From an uncultured Campylobacter sp. (GTDB taxonomy: Bacteria; Campylobacterota; Campylobacteria; Campylobacterales; Campylobacteraceae), in NCBI RefSeq assembly GCF_905373215.1, contig NZ_CAJPRT010000007.1, positions 1 through 64,000 of the forward strand: 64,000 bases of DNA. Direction: 5' to 3'. Positions 17,758 to 26,530 of the stretch are shown in pieces; within the stretch, counting starts at the first letter, position 1, and the number at the start of each line of letters is the position of its first letter. The position numbers and the translations under genes were made by a program. The notes beneath the pieces are model-generated. The model ran no database searches and was not told the DNA's origin. It worked only from the letters and a program-made list of their open reading frames with translations.

Positions 17758-18231
17758 ATGCACATTATGGAAAGTATAAAAGTTTTAAAAGAGATATTAG
17801 AAGCCAAAATGATACTACTAATCCCATCATATGTTCAAATTGCTTTCGAAAAGATCATGCATGAATTTAATAGCAAATCAGATGCTGAAGAATTTATTTA
17901 TGAGCAATTATGTCCTATGCATCATAGTGATGATCGTATATCGTTAAGATTTTGTGAGGATAGCGGAATTTCAAAGAATAAATATCAAGTACCGCTTATG
18001 ACATATGATACTGTTGCGGGTGATATATTGCTTGATATGCAGATGAATTTACGAAAAAATTTTATCACTACAATGTGCATAAGAACATCAACCGATGGGG
18101 AATGTATGCTGACGTTGGCAGATACCCATTTGACGGTGCAGTTTTTTTCATACGCCATAGTCGCAGCTATAATGAAAATATATAGAATTGGCGATTATGA
18201 TCGTATTATACTGGATTTTCCAAATTTTTAA
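17758..18231 (+). CDS. Hypothetical protein of the AT-rich cassette (gene 1)
   Basis: This 157-residue protein is not recognised. It appears soluble. The N-terminal third is helical (about residues 5-50); a mixed region with one HH pair and Cys residues follows, and the C-terminal part alternates short hydrophobic strands and helices (FFSYAIVAAIMKIY). Base composition is much more AT-rich than flanking pgeF and rpsB, suggesting horizontal acquisition. ATG 17758 or ATG 17767 could start it. It is followed after 27 bases by gene 2 on the same strand; both lie opposite the XRE regulator. Confidence 0.6.
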   Translation: MHIMESIKVLKEILEAKMILLIPSYVQIAFEKIMHEFNSKSDAEEFIYEQLCPMHHSDDRISLRFCEDSGISKNKYQVPLMTYDTVAGDILLDMQMNLRKNFITTMCIRTSTDGECMLTLADTHLTVQFFSYAIVAAIMKIYRIGDYDRIILDFPNF

Positions 18232-18258
18232 TCAGTAATTTTTTATTAGGAGTATTTT

Positions 18259-18939
18259 ATGGAAGTTATCATATTTTTTATAATTTTAACTGCAATAGGC
18301 TGGGCAACTAGTGATGATATAAAAACCAATAATAGAAATGATACTAGTAGCAGCATAGACATAGATAAAGAGAATACAGATGTTACAATGAAAATGTCTA
18401 ATACATATATGGACTTTGAAAGATTTTTAAAAAACAAAGGTAAAGCCAAAAATATTTTTATAGAATTTTTAGATGAATTCTATGGTTTTAAACTTGGCAA
18501 AGTTGGAATTTCAAATTTTGTTATTGATGTGCTTTTGCGTGGGTCTAAAAAACAATTTCATAATTTTTCCGATGTCTGCGCTTTTTTCGAATCGCAATGG
18601 CAAGTAAGATTGAAATATGACTATAACGATACGGATATAGCCTATATATACTATTTCATCGATATCGCATTTAAAATTTGCGGAATTCTAAATGGTGAAA
18701 TTGACAACGAAGTTAAGGTATGCGTAATTAGAAACTATTCTGAGAATGATGGATTTGTATCAGCTTTGCTTTATATGACATACGGACGACAAATTTCAAC
18801 AATTTTAACTTGCGTAAATCAACTTAGCATATTCGCTACAGTCTATAGTATCAATATTATTAATGGTGCAGATAAAACAAAAACTCGTGAATTTATAGTG
18901 AATGAATTTGAAAATTTCTTGCCAAGGTTGATGTATTAA
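18259..18939 (+). CDS. Hypothetical protein of the AT-rich cassette (gene 2)
   Basis: This 226-residue protein is not recognised. It begins with one hydrophobic segment (EVIIFFIILTAIGWA, residues 2-16), which could anchor it or be a signal sequence, then a polar linker rich in Ser, Asn and Asp (20-50). A mostly helical soluble domain follows. Base composition is AT-rich like its neighbour. An AGGAG site precedes the ATG. Pairing of a soluble and an anchored unknown protein under an XRE repressor is typical of small accessory modules such as defence, toxin-antitoxin or phage remnants, but no such family is identified. Confidence 0.6.
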   Translation: MEVIIFFIILTAIGWATSDDIKTNNRNDTSSSIDIDKENTDVTMKMSNTYMDFERFLKNKGKAKNIFIEFLDEFYGFKLGKVGISNFVIDVLLRGSKKQFHNFSDVCAFFESQWQVRLKYDYNDTDIAYIYYFIDIAFKICGILNGEIDNEVKVCVIRNYSENDGFVSALLYMTYGRQISTILTCVNQLSIFATVYSINIINGADKTKTREFIVNEFENFLPRLMY

Positions 18940-19247
18940 GCGCTAAAAATAAACGATAGAATTTTTTATTGATTTTTAAAATTGTTAGACCTTTTTTGTA
19001 TACTATCAAAAAATTACGAAATTTCAATATAAGGATGCCTTGATGAAATAATAAACTTTACATCATTATATTACTCTCGATCTCTCATCTTTATATAATC
19101 AAGCTTATTTTAATAAAGATTTAAATATAATCCCAGCTTCAATTCACACACACCAATCCTAAAATTTGGTTGCGTTTGTTAAAAGCAGATGTTAACGGGT
19201 GTGGAGGAGAAACCTAAATTTCGGGGCAACCCACAAGGAGAAAACTC
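18940..19247 (+). promoter_or_regulatory. rpsB promoter region and structured leader
   Basis: TATAAT occurs at 19094-19099 and at 19126-19131; the second would give a leader of about 110 bases. In the leader, GGTTGC (19168-19173) is complementary to GCAACC (19226-19231), which would close a large stem-loop ending 16 bases before the rpsB ATG. Feedback by ribosomal protein S2, as known for E. coli rpsB, is possible but not shown here. An AAGGAG site precedes the start codon. Confidence 0.4.
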
Positions 19248-20045
19248 ATGGTAACAATGAGAGATTTGCTAGAGTGCGGCGTTCATTTCGGACACCAAAC
19301 GCGCAGATGGAATCCGAAGATGAAAAAATTCATTTTCGGCGAGAGAAAAGGTATCTACATCATAGATCTACAAAAAACTATCCGCTACTTCCGCTACACT
19401 TATAATATCGTGCGCGACGCGGCTGCCGAGGGTAAGACTATACTTTTCGTAGGCACCAAAAAACAAGCTGGCGCGACGCTAAAAGAGTACGCCGAAAAAT
19501 GCGGCATGCCTTATGTGAGCCACAGATGGCTAGGCGGCATGCTAACGAATTTTTCCACTATCAAGCAATCGATCCGCAAACTCGAAGTAATCGAGACTAT
19601 GGAAGAGGACGGCTCGATAAATTTACTAACTAAAAAAGAGGCGCTAATGCTTCGCCGCAAAAAAGAGAAGCTTGAGCTTTATCTAGGCGGCATTCGCAAT
19701 ATGAAAGGCTTACCGGATATGATCTTCGTCATCGACGTTGTAAAAGAAAAGATCGCCGTAGCGGAAGCTAACCGCCTAAAAATGCCGGTTATCGCGCCTT
19801 TGGATACGAACTGCGATCCGGACGTAGTCGATTTCCCGATCCCCGGCAACGACGATGCGATCCGCTCGGTACAGCTTTTCTGCCAAGAGATGGCCGAGGC
19901 GATCAACGAGGGCAAGGCGCTTCGCGATCAAGACGCGAGCGAGGATGGCGAGCAGAGCGAAGCCGTCAGCAACGAGGAGAAAGAGGAAGTCGTAGCCGAG
20001 GCGATGAGCGAAGAGGATTTTGACGTAAGCGAGGACGAAGAGTAA
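19248..20045 (+). CDS. rpsB: 30S ribosomal protein S2
   Basis: The 265-residue S2 protein shows MRDLLECGVHFGHQTRRWNPKM at its start, GKTILFVGTKKQA (about 62-74), the VSHRWLGGMLTNFSTI signature (about 91-106), and the C-terminal PLDTNCDPDVVDFPIPGNDDAIRS block. A Glu/Asp-rich tail (about 225-265) extends beyond the bacterial core, as in other Campylobacters. It opens the conserved rpsB-tsf operon. The stop TAA shares one base with the tsf ATG (TAATG), indicating translational coupling. Confidence 0.97.
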   Translation: MVTMRDLLECGVHFGHQTRRWNPKMKKFIFGERKGIYIIDLQKTIRYFRYTYNIVRDAAAEGKTILFVGTKKQAGATLKEYAEKCGMPYVSHRWLGGMLTNFSTIKQSIRKLEVIETMEEDGSINLLTKKEALMLRRKKEKLELYLGGIRNMKGLPDMIFVIDVVKEKIAVAEANRLKMPVIAPLDTNCDPDVVDFPIPGNDDAIRSVQLFCQEMAEAINEGKALRDQDASEDGEQSEAVSNEEKEEVVAEAMSEEDFDVSEDEE

Positions 20046-21109
20046 TGGAAATCAGCGCGCAAATGGTAAAAGAGCTCCGCGAAAGCACCGGAGCGGGGAT
20101 GATGGACTGCAAAAAGGCTTTAGTTGAAACAGACGGCGATATGGATAAGGCCGTCGATCTGCTTCGCGAGAAGGGTCTCGGAAAGGCTGCTAAAAAAGCC
20201 GACCGCTTAGCTAGTGAGGGTCTAGTAAGCGTCGAAGTGGGCGCGGATCACAAGATCGCCACCATAAGCGAGATAAATTCCGAAACCGACTTTGTAGCTA
20301 AAAATCAAAATTTTATAAATTTAGTTAAAAATACTACTCTACATATCCAAAGCAAGGGCATTAGCAGCATTGATGAGCTAAATTCCAGCATCATCGACGG
20401 CGTTAAATTTGATGAGCATCTAAAGAGCCAGATTGCTACGATCGGCGAAAATTTGGTCGTTAGAAGATTTGAGACGATTAAGGCGGGCGCAAACGGCGTG
20501 GTAAACGGCTATCTGCACTCAAACGGTCGCGTAGGTGTAATCATCGCAGCAGCTTGCGACAGCGAGCGAACTGCGGAGGGTGCGAAGGAGCTTATAAAAA
20601 ATCTCTGCATGCATGCAGCCGCGATGAAACCTCAGGTTATCAGCTATAAAGAGCTTGACCCAGATTTTATCGAAAAAGAATTCTTAGCTCTTAAAGGTGA
20701 GTTTGAGAAGGAAAATGAAGAGTTTGTGCGTTTAGGTAAGCCCCTTCATAAGATCCCGCAGTTCGGCTCGCGCGCGCATCTAAGCGATGAAATTTTAGCC
20801 AAAGAGATCGAAGCTTTAAAAGACGAGCTTCGCAAGCAAAATAAGCCTGAAAAAATTTGGGATAAAATTTTGCCGGGTCAGATCGATCGCTTCATCGCCG
20901 ATAATACTCAAATCGATCAGCGCCTCACGCTGCTAGGGCAATTTTACGTAATGGACGATAAGAAAACCGTCGAGCAGGTGATTGACGAAGAAGCTAAAAA
21001 ACTAGGCGGCAAGATCGAGATCGTAAAATACGTCCGCTTCGAAGTGGGCGAGGGTCTAGAGAAAAAGAGCGAAGACTTCGCTGCCGAAGTAGCGGCTCAA
21101 ATCGGCTAA
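20045..21109 (+). CDS. tsf: Elongation factor Ts
   Basis: The 354-residue nucleotide-exchange factor for EF-Tu has the N-terminal UBA-like domain with VKELRESTGAGMMDCKKAL (about 9-27), the EINSETDFVAKN signature (about 78-89) and the core dimerisation repeats (VNGYLHSNGRVGVIIAA and onward). The C-terminal part carries the longer epsilonproteobacterial extension. It overlaps rpsB by one base and ends two bases before the ABC ATPase gene, so the three form one transcript. Confidence 0.97.
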   Translation: MEISAQMVKELRESTGAGMMDCKKALVETDGDMDKAVDLLREKGLGKAAKKADRLASEGLVSVEVGADHKIATISEINSETDFVAKNQNFINLVKNTTLHIQSKGISSIDELNSSIIDGVKFDEHLKSQIATIGENLVVRRFETIKAGANGVVNGYLHSNGRVGVIIAAACDSERTAEGAKELIKNLCMHAAAMKPQVISYKELDPDFIEKEFLALKGEFEKENEEFVRLGKPLHKIPQFGSRAHLSDEILAKEIEALKDELRKQNKPEKIWDKILPGQIDRFIADNTQIDQRLTLLGQFYVMDDKKTVEQVIDEEAKKLGGKIEIVKYVRFEVGEGLEKKSEDFAAEVAAQIG

Positions 21110-21111
21110 AT

Positions 21112-21753
21112 ATGGAACTTCTAAAGGGCGTAAATCTTACTCACGCGTATGATTATACGCTCTTTGAAAATGTAAGCTTAAGCGTCCAAGAGAGCGAGAG
21201 TATCGCTATTTTGGGCGTTAGCGGCTGCGGCAAATCAACCCTGCTTCATATTTTATGCACGCTTTTAAAACCGAACTCGGGCGAAGTGATCTACGGCGGG
21301 CGCAGTATTTACGAGCTAAGCTCCGATGAGAGACTTAAAATCCGCCGCAACGACTTCGGTATAATATTTCAATCCCACTACCTTTTTAAGGGCTTTTCTT
21401 CCGGCGAAAATATTGAACTCGCCGCCAAACTTACGAATAATGCAATAGATGATGAAATTTTAAAAAAGCTTCAGATCGAACATACTTTAAAGCAAGGCGT
21501 GGGCGAGCTTAGCGGCGGACAGCAGCAGCGCGTGAGCATCGCTCGCATACTTTGCAAAAAGCCGCGCATAATCTTTGCCGACGAGCCTACTGGAAATTTA
21601 GATAAAGATACCGCAAACGAGGTCATGGACGTGATCTTTGATTACGTAAAATCCAGCCGTGGCGCACTCGTGCTCGTGACTCACGATGAGAATTTAGCGC
21701 AAAAATGCTGCAAAGTTTATCGCCTAAATAACCGAAATTTAGCGCAAATATAA
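21112..21753 (+). CDS. ABC transporter ATP-binding protein, LolD-like
   Basis: The 213-residue ATPase has Walker A GVSGCGKST (about 35-43), a Q-loop in IIFQSHYLF, signature LSGGQQQRVSIARI (about 134-147), Walker B IIFADEPTGNLD (about 156-167) and the H-loop VTHDE. It groups with LolD/MacB-type ATPases that energise lipoprotein or peptide traffic through a separate FtsX-like permease. No permease is nearby, so its partner is elsewhere. In C. jejuni the same gene (Cj1180c) occupies this place between tsf and fliR, as I remember it; here fliR is missing downstream. Confidence 0.88.
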   Translation: MELLKGVNLTHAYDYTLFENVSLSVQESESIAILGVSGCGKSTLLHILCTLLKPNSGEVIYGGRSIYELSSDERLKIRRNDFGIIFQSHYLFKGFSSGENIELAAKLTNNAIDDEILKKLQIEHTLKQGVGELSGGQQQRVSIARILCKKPRIIFADEPTGNLDKDTANEVMDVIFDYVKSSRGALVLVTHDENLAQKCCKVYRLNNRNLAQI

Positions 21754-21810
21754 GCAATTAATAACCAAAAATATCTTACAATAGCCCAAATTCTTTCTAA
21801 AAGGTCATAA
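21754..21810. other. 57-bp spacer where fliR is expected but absent
   Basis: In the C. jejuni gene order the flagellar export gene fliR separates the ABC ATPase gene from the acidic-protein gene. Here the spacer has only a short AT-rich run and an AAAGG site for the next gene. No fliR fragment is visible in any frame. Confidence 0.6.
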
Positions 21811-23877
21811 ATGAAAATTCTACTTGACAATCACAATGAGCAGGTTGCAAGTGTCGTAAATATTTGCTGCGAGCGCATCGGTGCGGATCTGGTAGCATAT
21901 AGTGCGGACGAGAGTGAATATGATTTGACAATAAAAAATTATGAAGATGGCGATGATATTTCAAAATTTGATCTTAATAAGACGCTGTTTCTGACGCCTA
22001 AAAACGTCTCGGTGCCAGGAGCGCGATACACCCTTACCAAGCCTTTTTCGCCGCTAGAACTCATCACGTTTATCAGCGAGTTTTCGGTTCAAAATATGAG
22101 TGTGCAGGCGAAAGAAAAAATGGCGAAAGAATTTGCCGATGCAAGCTCCGTGATGAAAGAGATCGATGCGATTGACCAGGCAAATTCCGCTTCGGGCAGT
22201 AATTTTGAAGAGCTTGTGGATAGCTTTTATGACTCTGGCAAGGATATACCGCTTTCACAGTTGGCAAACGATATAGCGCCCGAGATTGCAGATGATGTGC
22301 CGCTTTCGCAGTTGGTAGGCGATATGCCGCGCACGGACGAGATCGCAGATGATATTCCGCTCTCGCAGCTTGTAGATGAAGCGGCTATTGCGGACACCAT
22401 TGCCTATGATGCACCGCTTAACGCTGTCGCAGAAAAGATTGCGGATAATATCGCAGATGATATGCCTCTAAACTTAGCTGCTAGCGATATCCCTGAGGAT
22501 CTGCCGCTAAATAGTATCGGCACAAGCGAGTCTGCCGAAAGTAATCATGCGCCTAAAGATAGAATTCCGCTCGCAAAGGATGACGCTCCGATAGCTCTAG
22601 CAGCGCTAGATGATGAAAATCCTAAGAATTCCAAAACGGATAAATCGCAGACAGAAGATGAAATTCCTGCCACACGGGCAAGCGAAACTTTACCGCTTGC
22701 GCAGCAAGATGAGCCGCAAAGAGCTGGCGGCTCTAATGAAACTGCCGTTGAAAAAAAAGCAGACGCTGCGCCTAATCTAGAGGAGGCGAAAGACTCTGCA
22801 GACGTTACGCTTAAACAGTATGAGTCAGACGGCTCATTTGCCTATAAAACAGATGAAAAAATTTCTGCCTCACAAGTAGTGCAAGATGCAGTTGGCGCGT
22901 CTGTTAACAGTGGATTTGATATGGATTTTTCCAGGCTTTTCGATAGCGCCGGCATGCCCGTGGAGGAGTTTGGCGGATATGATAATTTTGCCGCGGCTGC
23001 GTTTGCTTCTGATGAAAAAGAGGATAAAAAATCTGCGCATGATAAAAATAAAGCGGCTACGGATTTTCAAAAAACGCAAATTTCGTCTCAATACGAGGTC
23101 GCTTCAGATACGCCGATTGCGTTAGCGGGTGCGGGCGATATACCTCGCGAAAATCTTTATAACGCCGTTCCGTTTCAAAGTATGGAATTTACTGGCGGAC
23201 TTGCACAGAATGCGTCTATGTCTGCTCATAATGAAGCGGGGGATTCAATTAGCACCAATTTTGCGGCTTCCGCGAATTTCGTAGCTTCTGCAAATTCCAC
23301 TCCTGCGCCAAATTTTTCGGAGCTAAACTTGCCGCACATATTAGATGCCTCAGATTTACCGAAGCAAAGCGAGCAAGCTGATAGCGTTGCCGGCGGGTTT
23401 GCGGACGGATTTTTGCGCGCTATGGAGGGCGATTTTGCAAACTCGTTTGCCGCAAACTCTGCGGATAGCGAGCAATTTAAATCCGGTAAGCCCGCAAAGA
23501 GCGCCGCGCAGCAGATAAAATTTAATGCTTCAAAGCCTTCGGAGCGCGCAGAATTTAAAGCGCATAAATTCGGCGCGTCCGAGCAGGTAAATGAGATGAA
23601 ATTTAGCGCGCAATCTATACCGAATGAGCTTGCTGCTTCGGCTGCGGCGGAATTTGCCAGCCTTATGGCAAATGAGTTGGAGCATAGCGCCAAAAGCGAG
23701 CCGCTGCGTAACGAGCATAGCAAAAAACCGAGCGCAGAGGAGCTGAAAACCAAACTGCGCGATGATCTGGAAGCGGGCATCGCAAGTACGATCGAGAGAT
23801 TTGCGGGTAGCAAGGACGCCAAAGACGCGCTGAAGGACTTTAAGATCAATATCGACATATCGTTTGGAGATAGATAG
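21811..23877 (+). CDS. Large acidic low-complexity protein with receiver-like N-terminus
   Basis: This 688-residue protein matches by position the 'highly acidic protein' gene (Cj1178c) of C. jejuni. Residues 1-95 look like a degenerate response-regulator receiver fold (MKILLDNHNE start, alternating strands and helices, YTLTKPFSPLELITFI end) without an obvious phosphorylation site. Residues about 140-260 repeat an acidic motif of the type ADDIPLSQL. The middle is Ala/Ser/Asp/Asn-rich and disordered. The last 50 residues form charged helices (KLRDDLEAGIASTIERF) that look conserved. It overlaps gmk by one base. Function unknown. Confidence 0.8.
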   Translation: MKILLDNHNEQVASVVNICCERIGADLVAYSADESEYDLTIKNYEDGDDISKFDLNKTLFLTPKNVSVPGARYTLTKPFSPLELITFISEFSVQNMSVQAKEKMAKEFADASSVMKEIDAIDQANSASGSNFEELVDSFYDSGKDIPLSQLANDIAPEIADDVPLSQLVGDMPRTDEIADDIPLSQLVDEAAIADTIAYDAPLNAVAEKIADNIADDMPLNLAASDIPEDLPLNSIGTSESAESNHAPKDRIPLAKDDAPIALAALDDENPKNSKTDKSQTEDEIPATRASETLPLAQQDEPQRAGGSNETAVEKKADAAPNLEEAKDSADVTLKQYESDGSFAYKTDEKISASQVVQDAVGASVNSGFDMDFSRLFDSAGMPVEEFGGYDNFAAAAFASDEKEDKKSAHDKNKAATDFQKTQISSQYEVASDTPIALAGAGDIPRENLYNAVPFQSMEFTGGLAQNASMSAHNEAGDSISTNFAASANFVASANSTPAPNFSELNLPHILDASDLPKQSEQADSVAGGFADGFLRAMEGDFANSFAANSADSEQFKSGKPAKSAAQQIKFNASKPSERAEFKAHKFGASEQVNEMKFSAQSIPNELAASAAAEFASLMANELEHSAKSEPLRNEHSKKPSAEELKTKLRDDLEAGIASTIERFAGSKDAKDALKDFKINIDISFGDR

Positions 23878-24491
23878 TGAAAGGCAAAATTTTGCTCGTC
23901 TCCGGTCCCAGCGGCAGCGGCAAAAGCACGCTCATAAAGCGTCTTATCACAGAATTTGGCGAGCAGATATACTTCTCGATCTCCTCTACGACGCGCGAAA
24001 TGCGTGCGGGTGAAGCGGATGGCGTGAATTATCATTTCATAAGCGAGAGCGAGTTTCGCGCAGGTATTGAGCGCGGGGAGTTTTTAGAGTGGGCGTTGGT
24101 CCACGGCAAATACTATGGTACTTCGCTAAAGGCCGCTACGAGCGAGCTTGAGCAGGGCAAGATCGTGATTTTTGACATCGATGTGCAAGGATATGAGATC
24201 GTGCGTAGCAAAGTGCCTAAAAGCGAGCTTACTAGCGTATTTATTACTACGCCGAGCTTGTCGGAGCTTAGAGATAGGTTGCGTGCTCGTGGCGATAATG
24301 ATCCCGCCGATATTACTTTGCGCCTACAAAACGCGCAAGAGGAGATGGAGCGCCTAGGCGAGTATGATTATTTCATAATAAACGACCGCCTGGAAGCGGC
24401 GTATGAAAATTTAAGATCAATCTACAAAACTATCAAACTAGAAACGGCGAGCCGCGACATAGGCAAGCTAATCGAAATTTGGAAAATTTAA
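23877..24491 (+). CDS. gmk: Guanylate kinase
   Basis: The 204-residue enzyme phosphorylates GMP to GDP. The P-loop GPSGSGKST is at residues 10-18. The GMP-binding signature appears as SSTTREMRAGEADGVNYHFIS (about 37-57), followed by FLEWALVHGKYYGT and IVIFDIDVQG. Length is normal. The GTG start overlaps the acidic-protein stop codon by one base, with TTTGGAG upstream. It is in the rpsB-to-argS gene series. Confidence 0.96.
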   Translation: MKGKILLVSGPSGSGKSTLIKRLITEFGEQIYFSISSTTREMRAGEADGVNYHFISESEFRAGIERGEFLEWALVHGKYYGTSLKAATSELEQGKIVIFDIDVQGYEIVRSKVPKSELTSVFITTPSLSELRDRLRARGDNDPADITLRLQNAQEEMERLGEYDYFIINDRLEAAYENLRSIYKTIKLETASRDIGKLIEIWKI

Positions 24492-24501
24492 AGGAGAAAA
24501 A

Positions 24502-24714
24502 ATGGGCGTAAGCGTTCAACAACTGCTAATTATCTTAGCGATCATCGTGTTACTTTTCGGAGCTAAAAAGATCCCCGAGCTCGCAAAGGGCGTGGGCAAG
24601 GGTATAAAAACTTTCAAAAAAGAGATGGAAGAGGACGACGAACCGCAAAAGGTCGAGAAAAAGATGGAGCAAGAGGTTAAAGACGCCGAAATCAGCGATA
24701 CTAAAAAGGCGTAA
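24502..24714 (+). CDS. tatA: Sec-independent protein translocase TatA
   Basis: The 70-residue pore-forming subunit of the twin-arginine translocase has a short N-terminal membrane helix (VQQLLIILAIIVLLFGAKKIPELA), the FGxKKxPEL hinge, an amphipathic helix (KGVGKGIKTFKKEM) and an acidic/basic tail. It lies 10 bases after gmk with a clear AAAGGAG site, and 5 bases before argS. tatB and tatC are not in the window. Confidence 0.95.
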   Translation: MGVSVQQLLIILAIIVLLFGAKKIPELAKGVGKGIKTFKKEMEEDDEPQKVEKKMEQEVKDAEISDTKKA

Positions 24715-24719
24715 AGGAT

Positions 24720-26516
24720 TTGAAAAATTTAGTCTTAAATGAAATTTTTAAAATTTTATCTCGCAAAGTCGTTTTAGAAAGACCCAAAGATAAAAGTTTG
24801 GCTCATTACGCCTCGCCCGAGGCTTTCGCGCTGGCTAAGGAGCTGCGAAAGGCGCCTAAGCTCATCGCTGAGGAGCTTGCGGCTAAATTTAAAGATAGCG
24901 AAATTTTAAGCGCCACGGCGGTAAACGGCTATCTAAATTTTCATCTAAAGCCCGCCGTGTTGGGTGCTCTTGCCGAAGATGCCCTTAGCTTGGGCAGTGA
25001 TTTTGCGAAAAACGACGCCGAGCTTGGACGCGGAATTTTACCAGCTTCGGAAAGGATTTGCGCGGGCGAGCCTGCCAGCAAAAGCTCCGCTGCGAATCTA
25101 GCTGCGAGCGGCAACAACACCGCTAAATCGCAGAATTCCGTCGCTAGGCAAAATTTTATTTCGCAGAATTCCGAAGAGGCGAGAAATTCCCTCGCAGCAT
25201 CAAATTGCGATGAGGCGCGGAATTCCGCCGCTATGCCGCAAAAAATTCTGCTTGAATACATCAGCGCTAATCCTACAGGCCCGCTTCATATCGGGCACGT
25301 GCGCGGCGCCGTTTACGGCGATACATTCGCGCGCATCGGGCGCTATCTGGGGCACCGCGTCGATACCGAGTACTACATCAACGACGCGGGCAATCAGATC
25401 GAGCTTTTGGGCACTTCGATCGCGCTTCGTGCGCGCGAGCTAGCAGGCGAGGATGTGAGCTATCCCGAGAAATACTACCGCGGCGAGTATATCGACGAGA
25501 TTATCTCTCTTGCGCGCGCCCAATTCGGCGATGAAATTTTCCGCGATGAATCGCGGATCTTGATCCTTGCGGAGTTTGCTAAAGACGAAGTGCTAAAGAT
25601 CATCCAAAAAGATCTCGCAGACGCCGGCATTCATATCCAAAACTGGGCTAGCGAAAAGAGCCTCTACGGCGAGCTTGAGCCAACGATTAGGAAGCTTGAG
25701 TGCAGCGGCAAGATGTATGAGCAGGAGAGCAAAATTTGGATCCGTTCATCGCAGCTCGGCGACGAAAAGGATCGCGTCGTCATCCGCGAGGATGCACGCC
25801 CGACCTATCTTGCGGGCGACATCGTTTATCACAACAACAAATTTGAGCGCGGATATGAGCGCTGCATCAACATCTGGGGAGCCGATCACCACGGCTACAT
25901 CGCGCGCCTAAAGGCCGCCGTGCATTTTCTGGGCTACGACGAAAGCAGGCTCGAGATCATCCTAATGCAGATGGTAAATTTGCTCAAAAACGGGCAGACC
26001 TACAAAATGAGCAAGCGCGCGGGCAACGCGATTTTGATGAGCGACGTGCTCGCCGCGATCGGCAGGGATGCTATGCGATTTATCTTCATCAGCAAAAAGG
26101 GCGAGACGCCGCTTGAGTTCGACGTGGACGAGCTCGCGCGCGAGGACAGCAGCAATCCGATCTTTTACATCAACTACGCCCATGCGCGGGTCAATCAAAT
26201 TTTCGCCAAAGCGGGCAAGCGCGAGGCGGACGTCTTGGGCGCGGACTTCGGCGCGCTAGATGAAGCGGGGCTCGGCCTAGCTTTTGCGGCGCTTAGCTTG
26301 AATGAAATTTTAAACGACGCATTTAATTCGCGCGGCTTGCAGAAGCTGCCAGATTTCCTAAAGGCGCTCGCAGCGGACTTTCACAAATACTACAACGAAA
26401 ACCGCGTCGTAGGCAGCGAGAACGAGGACGCGAAACTCAAGCTGTTTGCGCTCGTGGCACTCAGTATCCGCACGGCGTTTGCTCTGATGGGCCTAAGCGC
26501 GAAAGAGAAGATGTAG
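24720..26516 (+). CDS. argS: Arginyl-tRNA synthetase with in-frame insert
   Basis: This class I synthetase charges tRNA-Arg. The catalytic HIGH motif (PLHIGHVRG) is at about 188-196, KMSK in YKMSKRAGN near 427, and the DALR anticodon-binding domain ends the protein. It has 598 residues, about 68 more than the C. jejuni enzyme as I recall. The excess is one low-complexity stretch at about 101-172, between the N-terminal additional domain and the HIGH-bearing Rossmann fold, containing five in-phase RAATTY words. The start is TTG at 24720 after AAAGGA, five bases after tatA. Confidence 0.95.
   Translation: MKNLVLNEIFKILSRKVVLERPKDKSLAHYASPEAFALAKELRKAPKLIAEELAAKFKDSEILSATAVNGYLNFHLKPAVLGALAEDALSLGSDFAKNDAELGRGILPASERICAGEPASKSSAANLAASGNNTAKSQNSVARQNFISQNSEEARNSLAASNCDEARNSAAMPQKILLEYISANPTGPLHIGHVRGAVYGDTFARIGRYLGHRVDTEYYINDAGNQIELLGTSIALRARELAGEDVSYPEKYYRGEYIDEIISLARAQFGDEIFRDESRILILAEFAKDEVLKIIQKDLADAGIHIQNWASEKSLYGELEPTIRKLECSGKMYEQESKIWIRSSQLGDEKDRVVIREDARPTYLAGDIVYHNNKFERGYERCINIWGADHHGYIARLKAAVHFLGYDESRLEIILMQMVNLLKNGQTYKMSKRAGNAILMSDVLAAIGRDAMRFIFISKKGETPLEFDVDELAREDSSNPIFYINYAHARVNQIFAKAGKREADVLGADFGALDEAGLGLAFAALSLNEILNDAFNSRGLQKLPDFLKALAADFHKYYNENRVVGSENEDAKLKLFALVALSIRTAFALMGLSAKEKM
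25020..25235 (+). repeat. In-frame RAATTY-rich insert in argS
   Basis: About 72 codons rich in Ala, Ser, Asn and Glu. Within its core, QNS, QNF, QNS, RNS and RNS are each encoded across a RAATTY hexamer in the phase xxR AAT TYx. The insert ends about 18 residues before the HIGH motif, in the inter-domain linker. Confidence 0.6.
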
Positions 26517-26530
26517 CCGCGCAGGCTACA
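26512..26530 (+). terminator. Hairpin at the end of argS
   Basis: TGTAGCC (26512-26518, overlapping the stop codon) pairs perfectly with GGCTACA (26524-26530) around a five-base loop and is followed by TTTCG. A weak T-tract makes this a probable rather than certain terminator for the rpsB-argS operon. Confidence 0.5.
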
